Below, in pieces: positions 1 through 10,384 of a stretch of DNA of 64,000 nucleotides; the first letter of the stretch is position 1, and each line of letters begins with the position of its first letter. Source of the DNA: Amphimedon queenslandica (Eukaryota; Porifera; Demospongiae; Haplosclerida; Niphatidae); NCBI RefSeq assembly GCF_000090795.2, contig NW_003546322.1, positions 111,745-175,744 of the forward strand, given 5' to 3'. The notes under the pieces are model-generated. The model was not told the DNA's origin and did no database searches. It saw only the letters and a list, made by a program, of their open reading frames with translations. The position numbers were made by a program, and so were the translations under genes.

Positions 1-560
1 TAATTCGAATCAGTGCGGAATACTGCGGATCGTTCTCCAAGTGGAACAAGCATGTGGGCACAGAATATGCACGGCATGTGCCTAGAATGCGGATCAACTC
101 ACAAATTGAGAATATACACCGTAATAACTTCCCACGGATTAGTCCTCTTCTTCTATTCCATTCAATCTTTATTTGTTGCAATGTTTAACTCTTTTATAAT
201 GTAAAGACTTATCTTCACAGTCAACTTTGAATGTATGAGGTTCCAGTGATGATATTAAAAGCTTTCAGTCATTGGTCATAGAAAGGATTATACTGAATCC
301 AGATATAGCTGCAATGAAATGAGTTACAATCTGCATTGACAACAAACATATAGTTGTAGAATTTACACAATGAAAGTCGCCTCACAAATAACAATTATTT
401 TTACTGTATATAACTGATTATGATAATTATTACTAAATGCATGTAATTCTATTGGCCAAAAATTGTTGCCAAATATCATTTTTATTAGAAAGTATTCCAT
501 TAATGTGATAATAAATATTGCTCTGATTACATTATTTAAGTTTCTATAGTGCTTTTCTAA
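1..560 (+). repeat. Left arm of long inverted repeat (copy of 3' end of the 4,668-5,507 gene)
   Basis: This segment is the inverted counterpart of about 4,240-4,764. Positions 2-85 read, in the same frame, as a diverged version of the last exon of the minus-strand gene at 4,668-5,507: both begin Asn, share the QCxxLRI and VEQA motifs, and both end in a CA-stop. The 3'-flanking sequence follows in both arms, including the short motif TCTATTCCATTCAATCTTTA. Divergence is moderate, so the duplication is not recent. The window edge truncates the arm, so it cannot be told whether a full second gene copy lies upstream. Confidence 0.75.
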
Positions 561-791
561 GCAACTTAGATTCATAGCAAATCTTTATATCAGTGGCTGA
601 TATCATTAATTATTAAAAGCTGCTCAAGTAACTAAGAATTTTTATTAATTATGGTCAATCAACAGAATGAAAGGTAGCAAACTAAATTGAAGTTGACTTA
701 ATTCTAGTTGCCAATTAATGCAGAGCATAAGATATTTTTATTTGACTTACTTCAAGAATCATGTTTCCTACATAATATCAAGACTCCATTA

Positions 792-1632
792 TATTTAGAA
801 AGAGTGTCGAACTGCCCTATAGTGCAAGTGATATCACCGCGTAGATGTTTCTTGTTTATCTTTGGCTATTCCGCACACACCATAGGTGGCAAGAATAAAA
901 TTAAAACTCTCCAGACCCATTCCCATGCTAGGGCGTGTACTCAGCTACTTCTAATAATAAAATGGCCACCAGATCTATTGTAGCCTTGAGACTAGCTCAA
1001 GTGTAGCAGCCAGCAGGCACCAAACACACTTGTCAAGAAAGCCCCAAAGCTACTATAGACACTGATCTCTTGTACTCCTGTCTTTCTGTTAACCTTAAAG
1101 GGTTTCTAGTTGTGAAGTGTAGCACAGATGATGACCAAAAGTGTCAGGATCTCACTCATCTAAAGCTCTATGACCACCCTCCCCTTGGACTGACATCTAG
1201 AGTTAGAATACTTGTGAAACAAAGGAATATGTTGTGCATGTCTGCAATTATAGCTGTCCTTTCATTTTAATGAGCATTTTAGTCTTAGATTCCTGCTGAG
1301 CCACTTGTGTTTCATAGGAGCCTCTAGATCTTTTCTCCCACTACCAGTTGGTGTGCCTGTTGAATCAGCACTTGCTCGTGCTCTACCAAGTCTCTCATCA
1401 TCGACATTTTGTTGCTGTAGCAGCTCTTCCTGGACTTCTCTAAGCAATGAAGCACAAATGGCGCAGTCCGGTTATTTAAATGACACACCCCTTGCCACGA
1501 TTAATTCATTCCCATTCTTCGTTCCTAGCCTGCAACTCAAGTCTTCTGAACATCAAAGGAAGTGCTAACTGAGGCTTCTACACGGTGATATCGCTAGCAC
1601 TATAGGGCAGTTCGACACTCTCTCTAAACATA
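792..1632. repeat. Foldback/MITE-like segment with about 60-bp inverted ends
   Basis: About 60 bp at 792-852 recur as the reverse complement at 1,571-1,632, sharing GAGTGTCGAACTGCCCTATA near-perfectly. The roughly 840-bp segment between them could be a non-autonomous TIR element. No target duplication was resolved. It sits inside the outer inverted-repeat structure. Confidence 0.5.
1262..1450 (-). CDS. Unrecognised exon-like ORF
   Basis: A minus-strand open frame of about 60 codons is preceded by a plausible acceptor (TTCATTGCTTAG). It encodes a Gln/Glu-rich start (EVQEELLQQQ), then a basic Ser/Thr/Gly stretch, and ends in LRLKCSLK. I do not recognise it. It lies within the 792-1,632 foldback segment, so it is more likely transposon-derived than host. 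No partner exon was identified. Confidence 0.2.
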   Translation of the reverse strand, partial: SLLREVQEELLQQQNVDDERLGRARASADSTGTPTGSGRKDLEAPMKHKWLSRNLRLKCSLK

Positions 1633-1654
1633 TTGGACACTTGATAATATCAAG

Positions 1655-2010
1655 CTTAAAAATTATAACTTCCATCTAATCCTGTAGATATTGAAACAAG
1701 CGTAACAGTGCAAAAATATTCCTGTAATTGTTTTCACCACCTTGCATGTACAGCTGGTTTCTTATTAAGACTTATAGAAGTTCTCTTACATTCTAATGCT
1801 TCTTGAGAAGTCTTGAGACAGTATCTCTATGTTCTCTTTCTGTTAAAAAGCACACAAGACTGTCGCATGTGTAAGCCACCATTCTGTTTACTGTAGCCAC
1901 ACCCACTACTTAAAGGAGCGTGGGTGGGTGGTTGCTAAGGCTTGTTATTTCTACTATAGAACATGTATAGAGGAAATGTAAGTGTTGACATACCAATATA
2001 TGTATAATAT
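1655..2010 (-). repeat. Inverted copy of the 9,090-9,440 repeat
   Basis: Reverse-complemented, this segment aligns over its whole length with 9,090-9,440, with scattered mismatches and small indels. Both contain the block CCTTAGCAACCACCC, a cAAAATGGCGGCTTAC-like start (here diverged), and a small shared reading frame with the motif REHRDTV. The block therefore includes the 5' end of a degenerate coding unit, described at 9,231. Intact function is unlikely in this copy. Confidence 0.75.
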
Positions 2011-2177
2011 ATAGTACACCAGTAGACTTAAATACAAAATATAGGACCTGAGTTTGTGTCCAAGGATGTGATATAGCCCAGGGGCTGAAGGCCCGAGGGC
2101 TATATCACATCCAAGGACACAAATTGAGGGTCCTATATTTTGTATATAAGTCGACTGGTGTACTATATACAATATAT
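2002..2177. repeat. Near-perfect 176-bp palindrome (foldback element)
   Basis: The left arm 2,002-2,079 and right arm 2,097-2,177 are reverse complements with few mismatches. Both carry the motif GGATGTGATATAGCCC or its complement. The loop is about 17 bp and GC-rich. It directly abuts the Crypton left end at 2,179. It could be a foldback MITE or the tip of a larger TIR element; no target duplication is visible. Confidence 0.7.
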
Positions 2178-2178
2178 G

Positions 2179-3863
2179 GTACAGTTAATACCTCTTCCAT
2201 CTTCCCTTCTTTCAATCCGCCATTTTGCGCATGCGCAGTAGGTAAGGCATTCAGTGTGACCTCGTGACAAATTTTAGTGAAGTTGCTGTTCTGATTCGAG
2301 TTCAGTGGATCTTTCTACATCTGTTTCATCTATTAATGGACACAAACAGCCCTCCCGAAAAAAGGAGAAGGCTGTCTATTTCAAAGAAGCCAGGTAGCCG
2401 GTTTGTTTTTGCTTCAACCGAGGCACTAGAAATAGCATCTAAAGAAGCAATTCCCAAGAACACCACCGTTGCTGTAAACTATGCTATAAGGTTATTTGAG
2501 GCATGGATAGATTTTGCAAATAAAAAGGAAGAGCAATTTCGTGTTGAGGACCTGTGGTCTAATAAAAATGCTTCAAAACTGGCTACTATGCTGTCCCACT
2601 TCTGTCTCGAAGTCAAATAACAAAACGGAAATCCTTACACGCCTAAATCTGTTTTACAAATACTAATCAATTTGCAGAACTATGCTTGAGCAAAAGACAC
2701 CAAGTGCTTTAATTTTATGAACTCTAAGGATAAAAGACTTAAACAAATTCATACAGTTCATGATAACCTGTCTCGAAAACTTCATGAAGATGGTGTTGGA
2801 GCCAGTAAAAATCAGGCACATGTAGTATCAATTGCTGTGGAAGATAAGCTTTGGAGTAGTGGTGTGATGGGATGTCATTCTCCACCAGCTCTTCAGAATG
2901 CTGTCTTTTTTCTTTGTGGCATTCTTTTATGTTTACGAGGAGGAGAAGAGCACCATCATTTGAAGGTTACACAGTTCGTGATAGATGAAGTAGAGAATCC
3001 ATGGTTACCATCAGAAAGAATTAAAAGGCTGACATACACTGAAAATGGTTCGAAAAATCATTCTGAAGAGATGCATCAGGGTACACTTGGACAACAAGGT
3101 GGTACATCATGCAAATAGTTCAATTGGTAATAGGTGTTTGGTGTTTTTAGTGGAACTCTACATTTCAAAACTGCCAGAAAGTGCATTCGAAAAAGAATTG
3201 TTCTATTGTAGGCCTGTACCTGTAAAACACATAAAAGATGATAATCCGTGGTATTATGATACCCCAGTGGGAAACAACATTTTGAAAACAAAGTTTAAGG
3301 TCATGTTTGAAGCAGCAGGCCAAGATGCTGGAGGTATTTCGAATCATAGCTTACGAGCTACAGGTGTAACAAGGATGTTTGATAAGGGAGTCCCAGAGAA
3401 AATTATCATGGAACGTAGTGGGCACCTGTCTATTTCTGGTGTTTGTTCATATGAGCGTACAACTTGTTTACAGCAAAAGCAAGTGTCAGATGTACTAACA
3501 AGTAGTTCTACATATGATCCGGTTGAAGTTAAGGATGAGTCTAATGGCAGTGGTGGGAAAGAAAATATGAGTGATGTTACTGATGTACCAGTTTCTGACC
3601 AAGTAGGAGATGTAATGAAGAGCTTCAACTTTGAATCTGTAAAAGGCTGCACATTTAACTTTAACTTCTATAAGTAATAAGCTTCATTATTCACTTTTAC
3701 TGTTCATTTAATCATCATTTAATTTTTGTTATTCATTTCACTTAATATTGAATTATTTAACTGTCAACCACATACATGTATAGATAGACATATATATCCC
3801 TGTCTAAATTCTATATACAAAATATAGACCTAACCACATGAAAAGAAGAGGTATTAATTGTAC
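2179..3863 (+). mobile_element. Crypton-type DNA transposon, apparently with short TIRs
   Basis: The tyrosine-recombinase pseudogene at 2,336-3,677 is flanked by GTACAGTTAATACCTCTTC at 2,179-2,197 and the reverse complement of GTACAATTAATACCTCTTC at 3,845-3,863, 18 of 19 bases matching. Cryptons normally move by tyrosine recombinase and are described as lacking terminal inverted repeats, so these may be true ends of an unusual lineage, or chance or host repeats. TA-rich sequence flanks both sides, including (TA)n at 3,864-3,880. Confidence 0.6.
2336..3677 (+). pseudogene. Crypton tyrosine recombinase (ZMYM2/QRICH1/KIAA1958-related DUF3504 family), degenerate
   Basis: The protein would cut and rejoin DNA as a tyrosine recombinase. 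It starts at MDTNSPPEKRRRLSIS, a basic NLS-like stretch, then has a helical SAM-like core-binding part (TTVAVNYAIRLFEAWIDFA) and a C-terminal catalytic domain. The catalytic set is visible: Arg in CLRGGEEH, the H-x-x-R box in NHSLRATG, His in RSGH, and Tyr in CSYERT, followed by an acidic/polar tail. The gene is broken: the first frame stops at 2,620, an in-frame stop follows near 2,686, and the frame changes again near 3,110. It would be about 430 codons if uninterrupted. The family assignment is strong, because NHSLRATG and the VPEKII box are hallmark Crypton motifs. No host-gene features such as zinc fingers were seen. Confidence 0.85.
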
Positions 3864-4239
3864 TATATATATATATATCGCACGTGGGTGAACTCAAGTA
3901 TAGGATGACCTGGGGGGGGGCCAGCTCATTCATGATGTAATGTAAAATTAATGAAGTATTATAGTCATTAAAAATACGTCTATAGTAATTAATGTAATGC
4001 AACTAGAATCACTGAATAATATTCGCACTCAAAAAATGCTAATCCATCATTTATTCACCAAGACTATTATTATGTATTCTTGTTAAACATCCATTGTGAC
4101 AGAATTTCTCATTTCCTACTGACATAGCTATGAAGTGTACAAGCAAGATATTATGTACAGTACTCTTCACAAAAGCAAGCTGCAATTCAACACTTGAAAG
4201 ACCTCATTTTTTAATATATTTGTACATGCATCCCAATGC
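3864..4239. other. No gene seen; (TA)n and G-tract
   Basis: This stretch holds a short (TA)n run at about 3,864-3,880 and a nine-base G run near 3,912-3,920. The remainder is AT-rich, with no supported gene. It separates the Crypton from the right arm of the outer inverted repeat. Confidence 0.6.
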
Positions 4240-4764
4240 AAATGAAGATGTTTTTGTTAGGAAAAATGATGTAGCTAGGTGGCAGCAATTGTTGGCCAAT
4301 AGAATATTTTATATTTTTAGCAATGTCATAGTAATCACTTTTACACAATGAAGTAAATTATTTGTGAGGCAACTTTCATTGTTTAAATTCTATAACTCTA
4401 TGTTTGTTTTCAATACAAATTGTAGCTCATTTCATTGCAACTAGATCTGGATTCGGTATAATCGTTTCTGACCAATGACTGAAGGCTTTTGATATCATCA
4501 ATGAAGTCTTGTACACTCAAAGTTTACTGTTAAAAATAATTGTTTTTACTTTATAAAGGAGTTGAACATTACAAAAAATAAAGATTGAATGGAATAGAAG
4601 AACAAGAGGACTTTTCCACGGGAAGTTATGGTGTATATACTGAATTTATGAGGAGTTGTTCTGCATTCTAGGCACACACCCATGCAAGTTCTGTGCACCC
4701 ACGGGCTTGTTCCACATGCGGAATGATCCGCAGTGATCTGCACTGATCCATATTCTAATAACAA
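4240..4764 (-). repeat. Right arm of long inverted repeat
   Basis: This arm pairs with 1-560 in inverted orientation. It contains the last exon (4,668-4,754) and 3' flank of the minus-strand gene ending at 4,668. Shared blocks include the reverse complement of TCTATTCCATTCAATCTTTA and, further in, ATTGTTGGCCAATAGAAT. The two arms bracket about 3.7 kb containing the foldbacks and the Crypton. Confidence 0.75.
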
Positions 4765-5507
4765 CCGTATAAATTCTGTGAAACACAGGCTGAAGGAAAA
4801 TAATTAGTTACTATCTGTTTAAAGACAAAGAAAAATTACTAGCACAAAACCAAAAATAGGAACCGTACCAACAGCCAATTCACAAGTATGCAAGTATGCT
4901 TAGCCTTATGTCTTAAGTGCATGTGATCATATCTTAGCGCATAATTTACATATAACCGATTATGATAGCTCAGACACTATTTTGTGAGGTAATTCACTTT
5001 GCAATTAGAGAATAAAGTTATAATTACCCTTTACATCAAAACAAATGTTGTCGTTTATAATTCAGCTCATACAGAGTAATTACAATTGTAACATCATAGA
5101 CAGCCACAAAAATGAGTAAATGCTGAGGGCAATCATTGCATACCTTCGTAGAACCAGCAGGGTTTGTTACTCGAGGAGCCCAAATTTGATTCCTGTACGC
5201 TTCTTGTGACAAGCTTATTAACTTACTGGGATGGCTGTGTTGGAGTAACAGTTTGTCTAATACGATTAAATAGACGATCAGGTCGAGAAACAGTTAAGTG
5301 TGGATATTTAATTTCAAACTGCAAACAAAGGGTTGAGCTGTCAATGCAACTAGCATCACCATGACAGACTTCTTGAAAAAAGTCAAAAATTTCTCCATAT
5401 GTTAGTACTATATAAAAGGCAAAATACATGTAAAATAAATTATAGGAGTCAACTGAAGTACATGTCATTGATTGCCTTGATGTGATAGTATTTTCAAGAG
5501 CAGACAT
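4668..5507 (-). CDS. Unrecognised three-exon gene, 138 aa
   Basis: The three exons on the minus strand are 5,507-5,227, 5,192-5,144 and 4,754-4,668. Donors are CCCA|gtaagt and CGAAG|gtatgc; acceptors are gtacag|GAATC and ttattag|AATAT. Phases match (2, then 0) and the frame stays open to a TAG at 4,668-4,670, which argues for a real gene. The start is the ATG at 5,507 (MSALENTI), with no upstream ATG needed. Exon 1 holds a compact region GEIFDFFQEVCHGDASCIDS followed by KYPHLTVSRPDRLFNRI; exon 2 adds QIWAPRVTNP. I do not recognise the family. There is no signal peptide, though a hydrophobic aromatic stretch near residues 24-35 (FYMYFAFY) could be an unspliced intron rather than protein. The last exon has an inverted partial copy at 2-85. 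Confidence 0.5.
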
Positions 5508-5509
5508 TA

Positions 5510-5810
5510 TAGTGCAGAAAATTTGCCATTTTTATCCAGTTGAGGTGCAAGTTAATTAGACCATTTGTTGCATATGGTCCATTAGATTACGGTGGACATA
5601 TTAATTAATTTTTTGACATTTTAAATTAACTGTTAAATTGGTCCATTTTTAATTAGTATTTAAAGCAGCTTAATATTTGGGTTTTCTAGGAGCTAAGATT
5701 TAGCCCAAGTTTTATAAAGATGGCAGAGTAACATAATGAAATTAAAGAGTAGCATCCACAATATAATAATGATGTATATAAATGATAATTGTATGGTAGT
5801 AATTATAATT
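5510..5810. other. AT-rich spacer with small hairpin
   Basis: This is the probable upstream region of the 5,507 gene. It contains an imperfect hairpin at about 5,555-5,590, in which TTAGACCATTTG pairs with its complement on the far side of GCATATGGTC. No gene was seen. Confidence 0.35.
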
Positions 5811-5811
5811 A

Positions 5812-6300
5812 ATAAGAAGGGATGCATTCTCAACCTCAGTTCCTGATCAAATACCACCCACAGATCATCAAAATAAATCAGATCATAGCACAGTAGCTGA
5901 AGAGAGAAGACCACCACCACTACCGCCACCCCAAAGACCACTTCCTACACCACCACCAGGTGACCTGATGGAGCCTAAGAGAAAGATGTAGGGGCAGCTC
6001 ATGGATATCATGTAGCGTCACTGGCTTTGGTGGGGACGGGGAGGTAGAGGGGCAGAAAGAGGAGGTGGTGGTAGTTGTAGTAGTAGAGGTGACATGTGTC
6101 GACGTAGAGGTGGTGGGCCTGAGTAAGACCAGGGAAAGGAAAGGAAGAGCAGGGTAGGCCAGGTAACAACAGGAGGATAGTGAGAAAGGTGGCAAGCCGA
6201 GGAGTTTGCTGAAGACCAAGCAAGACGAAGGGGGCAAGAATTTAAAGAGGAGGTTGAAGAAGGCAATAGCAGCAGTGACAGCTGCAGCATGCCACTTCAC
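5812..6300. repeat. Purine/GC-skewed low-complexity island (Pro-rich or RGG-rich when read)
   Basis: This is a sharp compositional island in otherwise AT-rich DNA. On the plus strand, 5,812-5,993 reads as a proline-rich peptide (RRPPPLPPPQRPLPTPPPGD) ending at a TAG; 6,015-6,128 reads as a Gly/Arg-rich peptide (GRGGRGAERGGGGS). On the minus strand it gives a Ser/Thr/Pro-rich reading. I tested joining the two plus-strand readings through a 56-nt GT-AG intron and the phase does not fit. It may be a decayed exon or microsatellite-derived sequence. Confidence 0.3.
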
Positions 6301-7119
6301 ATTAGATGCACTTCCAGAATTTTCAGAATTTGTTATTAATAACCATTGTAACTGCTGAACTATGACAGATCCTACATATTACATAATACATCTAATTTAT
6401 ATCTTATTGAATAATATATTATAGAAGTTTATTTAATACAATGCTGTAGCCATTTTAGCCAGTTAAAGCAACCATAATGCATCTTGTGGTCTCTACTATA
6501 CATGCAATCTTCCACTGTTGATATCCTTGCTGTACTAGGCGTGTCTGTCAGTGTATATGGTGTGACCAGTAAATCTTGTAGTGTCTACTATGCACTCTTC
6601 CAAAGTTGGTAATCCTTTCTTGCTATGTTATTCCAGATTTCGGCTTATATATTTTGTAGTGACGAAACATGATTACTTTTTGTTATGTTTGACTATTGTT
6701 TCTCTTTTTTCACTTTCAACATGACTCGAGCATGGGCATTTCAAGTACATCTATATAGTTAGAAATTCAGGATAAACTCTTCTATTACATCAGGCTGACT
6801 CATTGCCATTATAACAGTAGCCAATTCGACTAATCAAACCACACCTTCTATATCAAAATTATCTAGACAGGCATTTTTAAGGCATCATAAACTCATATTG
6901 TACAGTACATCTATGAAAGGAAGGAATTGTTGACATACAATTATTTAACAATGGCACATGGGTGATAAAAATTTTAAGAAGACCAGGGAGTGTAACCCCC
7001 CGATTGTAAAAAATGTTTGACTGGTTTCAAGTCATTTGAAGTGTATAAATTACATTAAGAATTAGTATGATCAAAACCCTTACATTTAGCAATAAAACTG
7101 AACTATACTTTTACGTAAA
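6301..7119. other. No feature seen
   Basis: AT-rich sequence with no open frame, repeat pairing or splice pattern that I can support. Confidence 0.5.
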
Positions 7120-7310
7120 AATTTGAATTTGGTCCAATTTTTTTCACAACACTACAGTCCACTTTAAAGGTGCCAGTAGAATTTTTCAGTGAAGCAGAGC
7201 TCATCTAAGCCATTCATGAGGCTGTGGAACGAAAAAGAAAATTTTTTTGAAAGTGTTTTAAGATCATAGAAACTTCTATCTTGACAAACCACCACAAATT
7301 TTGCAAAATT
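7120..7310 (+). repeat. Dispersed repeat, copy 1 (pairs with 40,770-40,960)
   Basis: The blocks CACTTTAAAGG and the GAGCnCATCTAnGCCAT and AGGCTGT strings occur in the same order here and at 40,800-40,890, and a GAATTTGG block precedes both. A trailing block around ATCTTGA-AAACCA is shared more weakly. The type is unknown. Confidence 0.5.
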
Positions 7311-7407
7311 CATTAGGCAAATTCTTTTTTAATTTTCTCCTATCTTCACAAAAATCTTTTAACCGAAGAAATGGCTTAAGTTGGCTTTTATATCATTCCT
7401 TTCTATA

Positions 7408-7914
7408 CTGTATCCCAACTGAGTTTGACCCAAGAAAAACTGGAATAACTTTTTATAGGAATGTGGGATAAGGATGAAACTATCACAGGTTCTTAGTCGC
7501 CCAATGCCATCACAGGATCTCAGGTCTTGGGTCTCTCAGCCCTTGGGAACCCTGAGAACCGGGTCCTCCCTATAAACCCAATGGCATACCAAAATGACGT
7601 TTTATGACAATTTATCTATGTCATAGTTTACATAAGAACATGTGGTCGAGTGCCCAAATTGATAATTCTTTTTTAAAAGGTAACAGAGCAAGATCTTCTG
7701 ATAATGACTGCCTGTATAAAGACTAGTTGACTCCAGCAGCTATTGTACTGCTAATCAGAACAAACAAAACCTATTTAAGAGTGCATGTAGGCCAACTACG
7801 CAGCTGTAAAATGTTGGCCATGCTTCTATGAATATCATTATAAGACGTAATCAGTGACGTATTCTACATTTTTCAAATTCCAAGCGACTGGTGTCAAACT
7901 CAGTTGGGATATAG
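7408..7914 (+). mobile_element. Non-autonomous TIR transposon with TA duplication, copy 1
   Basis: The ends read CTGTATCCCAACTGAGTTTG and the reverse complement of CTATATCCCAACTGAGTTTG, flanked by TA at 7,406-7,407 and 7,915-7,916. The 507-bp body aligns along its length with 31,476-31,962. No coding capacity was seen. The TA target suggests a Tc1/mariner-type transposase, but this is inferred from the duplication alone. Confidence 0.75.
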
Positions 7915-7916
7915 TA

Positions 7917-8147
7917 TACATGAGTGAACGACCACAAATATAGTTTTAGAAAAGAAGCAAAAATTGAAACAAAGCCTAAAAACAAAATCAAGCTACAGGC
8001 ACTGCCTGCGTTTGTAGTTAGACACCAATTTAATTATGTGCACAAGATCATCATTAATATGATTTACCACAGCATCACAGAATGTAAATTTTATTACATT
8101 TAGGAAAAAAATAGAGGCAAGTAAATAAAAAAATAAAATAAGCATGC
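7917..8147. other. No feature seen
   Basis: AT-rich spacer between the TIR element and the LTR fossil. No gene or repeat partner was found in the window. Confidence 0.4.
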
Positions 8148-8740
8148 TGTAAGATGACAGTAGAGGGTTCTTGTAAACTTGTGTGTATTATTTCAGCTTG
8201 GATTTACATTGATTTTATTGTCATGGAAGAGTCAACTCAAGAGAGAGGAAGGAGAGAAGTTAATTAGAGATAATAATTAAATGAAACAAAAGTTAATTAA
8301 GAGGTTATATATGAAGTGATTACATAATGTTTACGCAAATACAATGGTAATAAGAACTATTGCGATACTATGCCATAATAAGGTAAAATAGACTATAATA
8401 ATTAGTCAATACTAATTCATGTGTAAATGACTTGATCTCTAACACTCCCACTTGATTTAACTTCTTAACTCTGACTTGTTACTGGTGTCAATCCCATTTC
8501 TCTACATAATTTAGCAAATCTTTTTCTTGCAAGTGGTTTTGTAAGGAGATGTGCAATCATCTCAGTGGGACAATACTCAAGTGATGCTTGTCCATCCATG
8601 ATGGCCTCTCAAACAAAGTGACACTTGATCTATTTGGTGCGAGTGTCAGATTGGGTTATGGTTTAAAGCCAGTCTTCCGTAATAGCTGTTGGGCTCCTTA
8701 ATTGCAGTTAATATCATAAAGAAGGTTTCTCATCGAGACA
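8148..8740 (-). mobile_element. Ty1/copia-type LTR retrotransposon fossil (one LTR plus end of pol)
   Basis: On the minus strand an LTR of about 297 bp (8,148-8,444) begins TG and ends CA. A purine-rich tract of the form AAGTGGGAG sits immediately before it, the usual place for plus-strand priming. Beyond it lies the C-terminal RNase H end of a copia-type pol, recognisable from the MDGQASLEYCPTE and LLTKPLA motifs. Only the 3' end of the element is present in the window; the 5' LTR, gag and most of pol are absent. It is broken in several places and looks old. The right limit near 8,740 is approximate. Confidence 0.8.
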
Positions 8741-8809
8741 GGTTCATGTGTTGCTGAGCATAATACTCGATCTTATGGCATGCCATTTGGTAACAAAATT
8801 CCCAAGTCT

Positions 8810-8885
8810 ACGATGTCACATTCTAAGCTTATGTCACATCCTAAGCTTAGAATGTCACATCCCAAGCATAGACTGTCACATTTTA
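8810..8885 (+). repeat. Short tandem repeat, about 20-21-bp unit
   Basis: Three to four imperfect copies of a unit resembling TGTCACATCCTAAGCTTAGA occur in a row. No function is evident. Confidence 0.6.
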
Positions 8886-9075
8886 ATGTTTATATAATAA
8901 TATGAACGTCATGTGAGTTGGCAGATGCACTGCACACATGAGTGTGGTGACATTCCCATTTAACATGAGGTTTTGATTGTTTATGGCATTATTAAGGAGA
9001 GGTTGAGGAGGCCATTTTTAACAACCTGGGAGCAAAGCCTCCAGGTCGTTCCTTTAATTGAATTCACTGTTGCGC

Positions 9076-9089
<14 letters not shown>

Positions 9090-9114
<25 letters not shown>

Positions 9115-9440
9115 TATTTGTATGTCCACACTTACATTTCTTCTATACACTTTGTATTGGAGAAATAACGAGCCTTAGCAACCACCCGCCCACGCTCCTT
9201 CACGTGAGGGGGTGTGGTCACGGCAAACAAAATGGCGGCTTACACATGTGACAATGTTAAGAGCTTTCTACCAGCAAGAGAGCATAGAGATACTGTCTAA
9301 ACACTTCTCTAGAAGCATTATAAGGTAGAGAGAACCTCTATAAGTCTTAATAATGACCAAGTTGTACTTGCAAGGTGGTGAAATCAATTATAGGAATACT
9401 TTTTACCCTGTTACGCTTGTTTGGAAATGATACAGTAAGT
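9090..9440 (+). repeat. Repeat shared (inverted) with 1,655-2,010
   Basis: This copy follows a long (TA)n run at about 9,080-9,117. Both copies contain the GC-richer block CACCCGCCCACGCTCCTT (or variant) followed by a start-like AAAATGGCGGC. The block appears to be the promoter and first coding block of a repeat-family gene. Confidence 0.75.
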
Positions 9441-10088
9441 GTTTAAGTAGTGGCAATAATGAGTCTAGTACAATTCTCCAGTATTATTCTAAGAAATGGG
9501 ACACATTTCTGGATGTCACAAAAGCGAATGAGATCTGCATTAGAGATAAACTTACTATTTCTGAAATGCAGATCACCAAAGTAAGATGTGATATAGAGTA
9601 ATGCATTAATTATTGTTATAACTAGGCTAATGACATGGCATCTGCATCAAAGGGTAAAAAGTTATGTGCTAAGTTAGAGAAACCATCTGTTGCTGAAGCT
9701 CGTGCCTTGAAGTCCCTGTTTCCATCGTCGTCACATTTATTAAAAGAATCACACAGTGCTGGTTTCTGTCCACTTGATGAATGTGTTTATTTAAAGGAGA
9801 AAAAGCAAAAGAAGGGTGTTCGAGTCAAGCTTCGTAAAATAATTGTAGTGCTGATTACTGATTTAGATTGTATCAAAGTTCCTCATAAAGACTTGCAACA
9901 AGCCCTTCCAGATAATAGATATATTAGGCAATTTAAATTGACATGAAGTATGTGAAGCCAGAATGTGCGACGGGTTATTACGAAATGTTATTCTGATAAC
10001 ATGACTGGTAAAGTAGACCAAAAATTTCTAATGGCTGAACCTAAGTTGCATTTCCTGGAACTGTCCAAGGCTTTTGTGGAGGTTTGTT
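9231..10088 (+). pseudogene. Degenerate sponge-type repeat-family gene, function unknown
   Basis: The first block starts with MAAYTCDNVKSFLPAREHRD at 9,231 and stops after 24 codons. A second block from 9,635 (MASASKGKKLCAKLEKPS) continues through CPLDECVYLKEKKQKKGVRV, KLRKIIVVLI and YIRQFKLT to a TGA at 9,944. It is followed after two in-frame stops by NVRRVITKCYS, FLMAEPK and LHFLELSKAF until about 10,085. The order (Lys-rich linker, beta-rich VKLRKI/VVLI segment, then VRRVI helix) suggests a small ubiquitin-like or similar fold, but that is only an inference. I know similar Lys-rich VxVxLRKIxVVVL proteins only as unannotated multi-copy sponge sequences. The first block is duplicated in inverted orientation at 1,655-2,010. 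Confidence 0.45.
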
Positions 10089-10384
10089 AGAAATAGAAAA
10101 AGTAGGCAGGGCACATAGTAGTAATGGTTATTAAAGCATGAAATTATGTCTGCTGCAACCACCTCCTGATATAATGACAGTCACACAGCTCTGAGCTCAC
10201 AGGCTTCTGTCATCGTCTTTGTATAAAGCAGTTCAGTCAAATAAGTAAATAGATACAGTACATTGAATGAAACTGGAGCCTTAGCTTAGTACAGCCACTA
10301 ACCTAGTTACATGACTGTTGCTATTGGTAACATGGGATATATTGTGCAATTAATTGAAAATGTATTCAATGGAGTCCATATAGC

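Noticed and set aside
5812-6128. Joining the proline-rich and RGG-rich readings through a 56-nt GT-AG intron
   Set aside because: The phase does not match: the join reaches a stop within about ten codons.
8810-8885. Short tandem repeat as a CRISPR array
   Set aside because: Units are contiguous and imperfect with no spacers, and the context is animal.
9080-9117. (TA)n run as a promoter TATA element
   Set aside because: Simple (TA)n runs occur at several sites here (3,864; 27,040) without genes; no basis for a promoter call.
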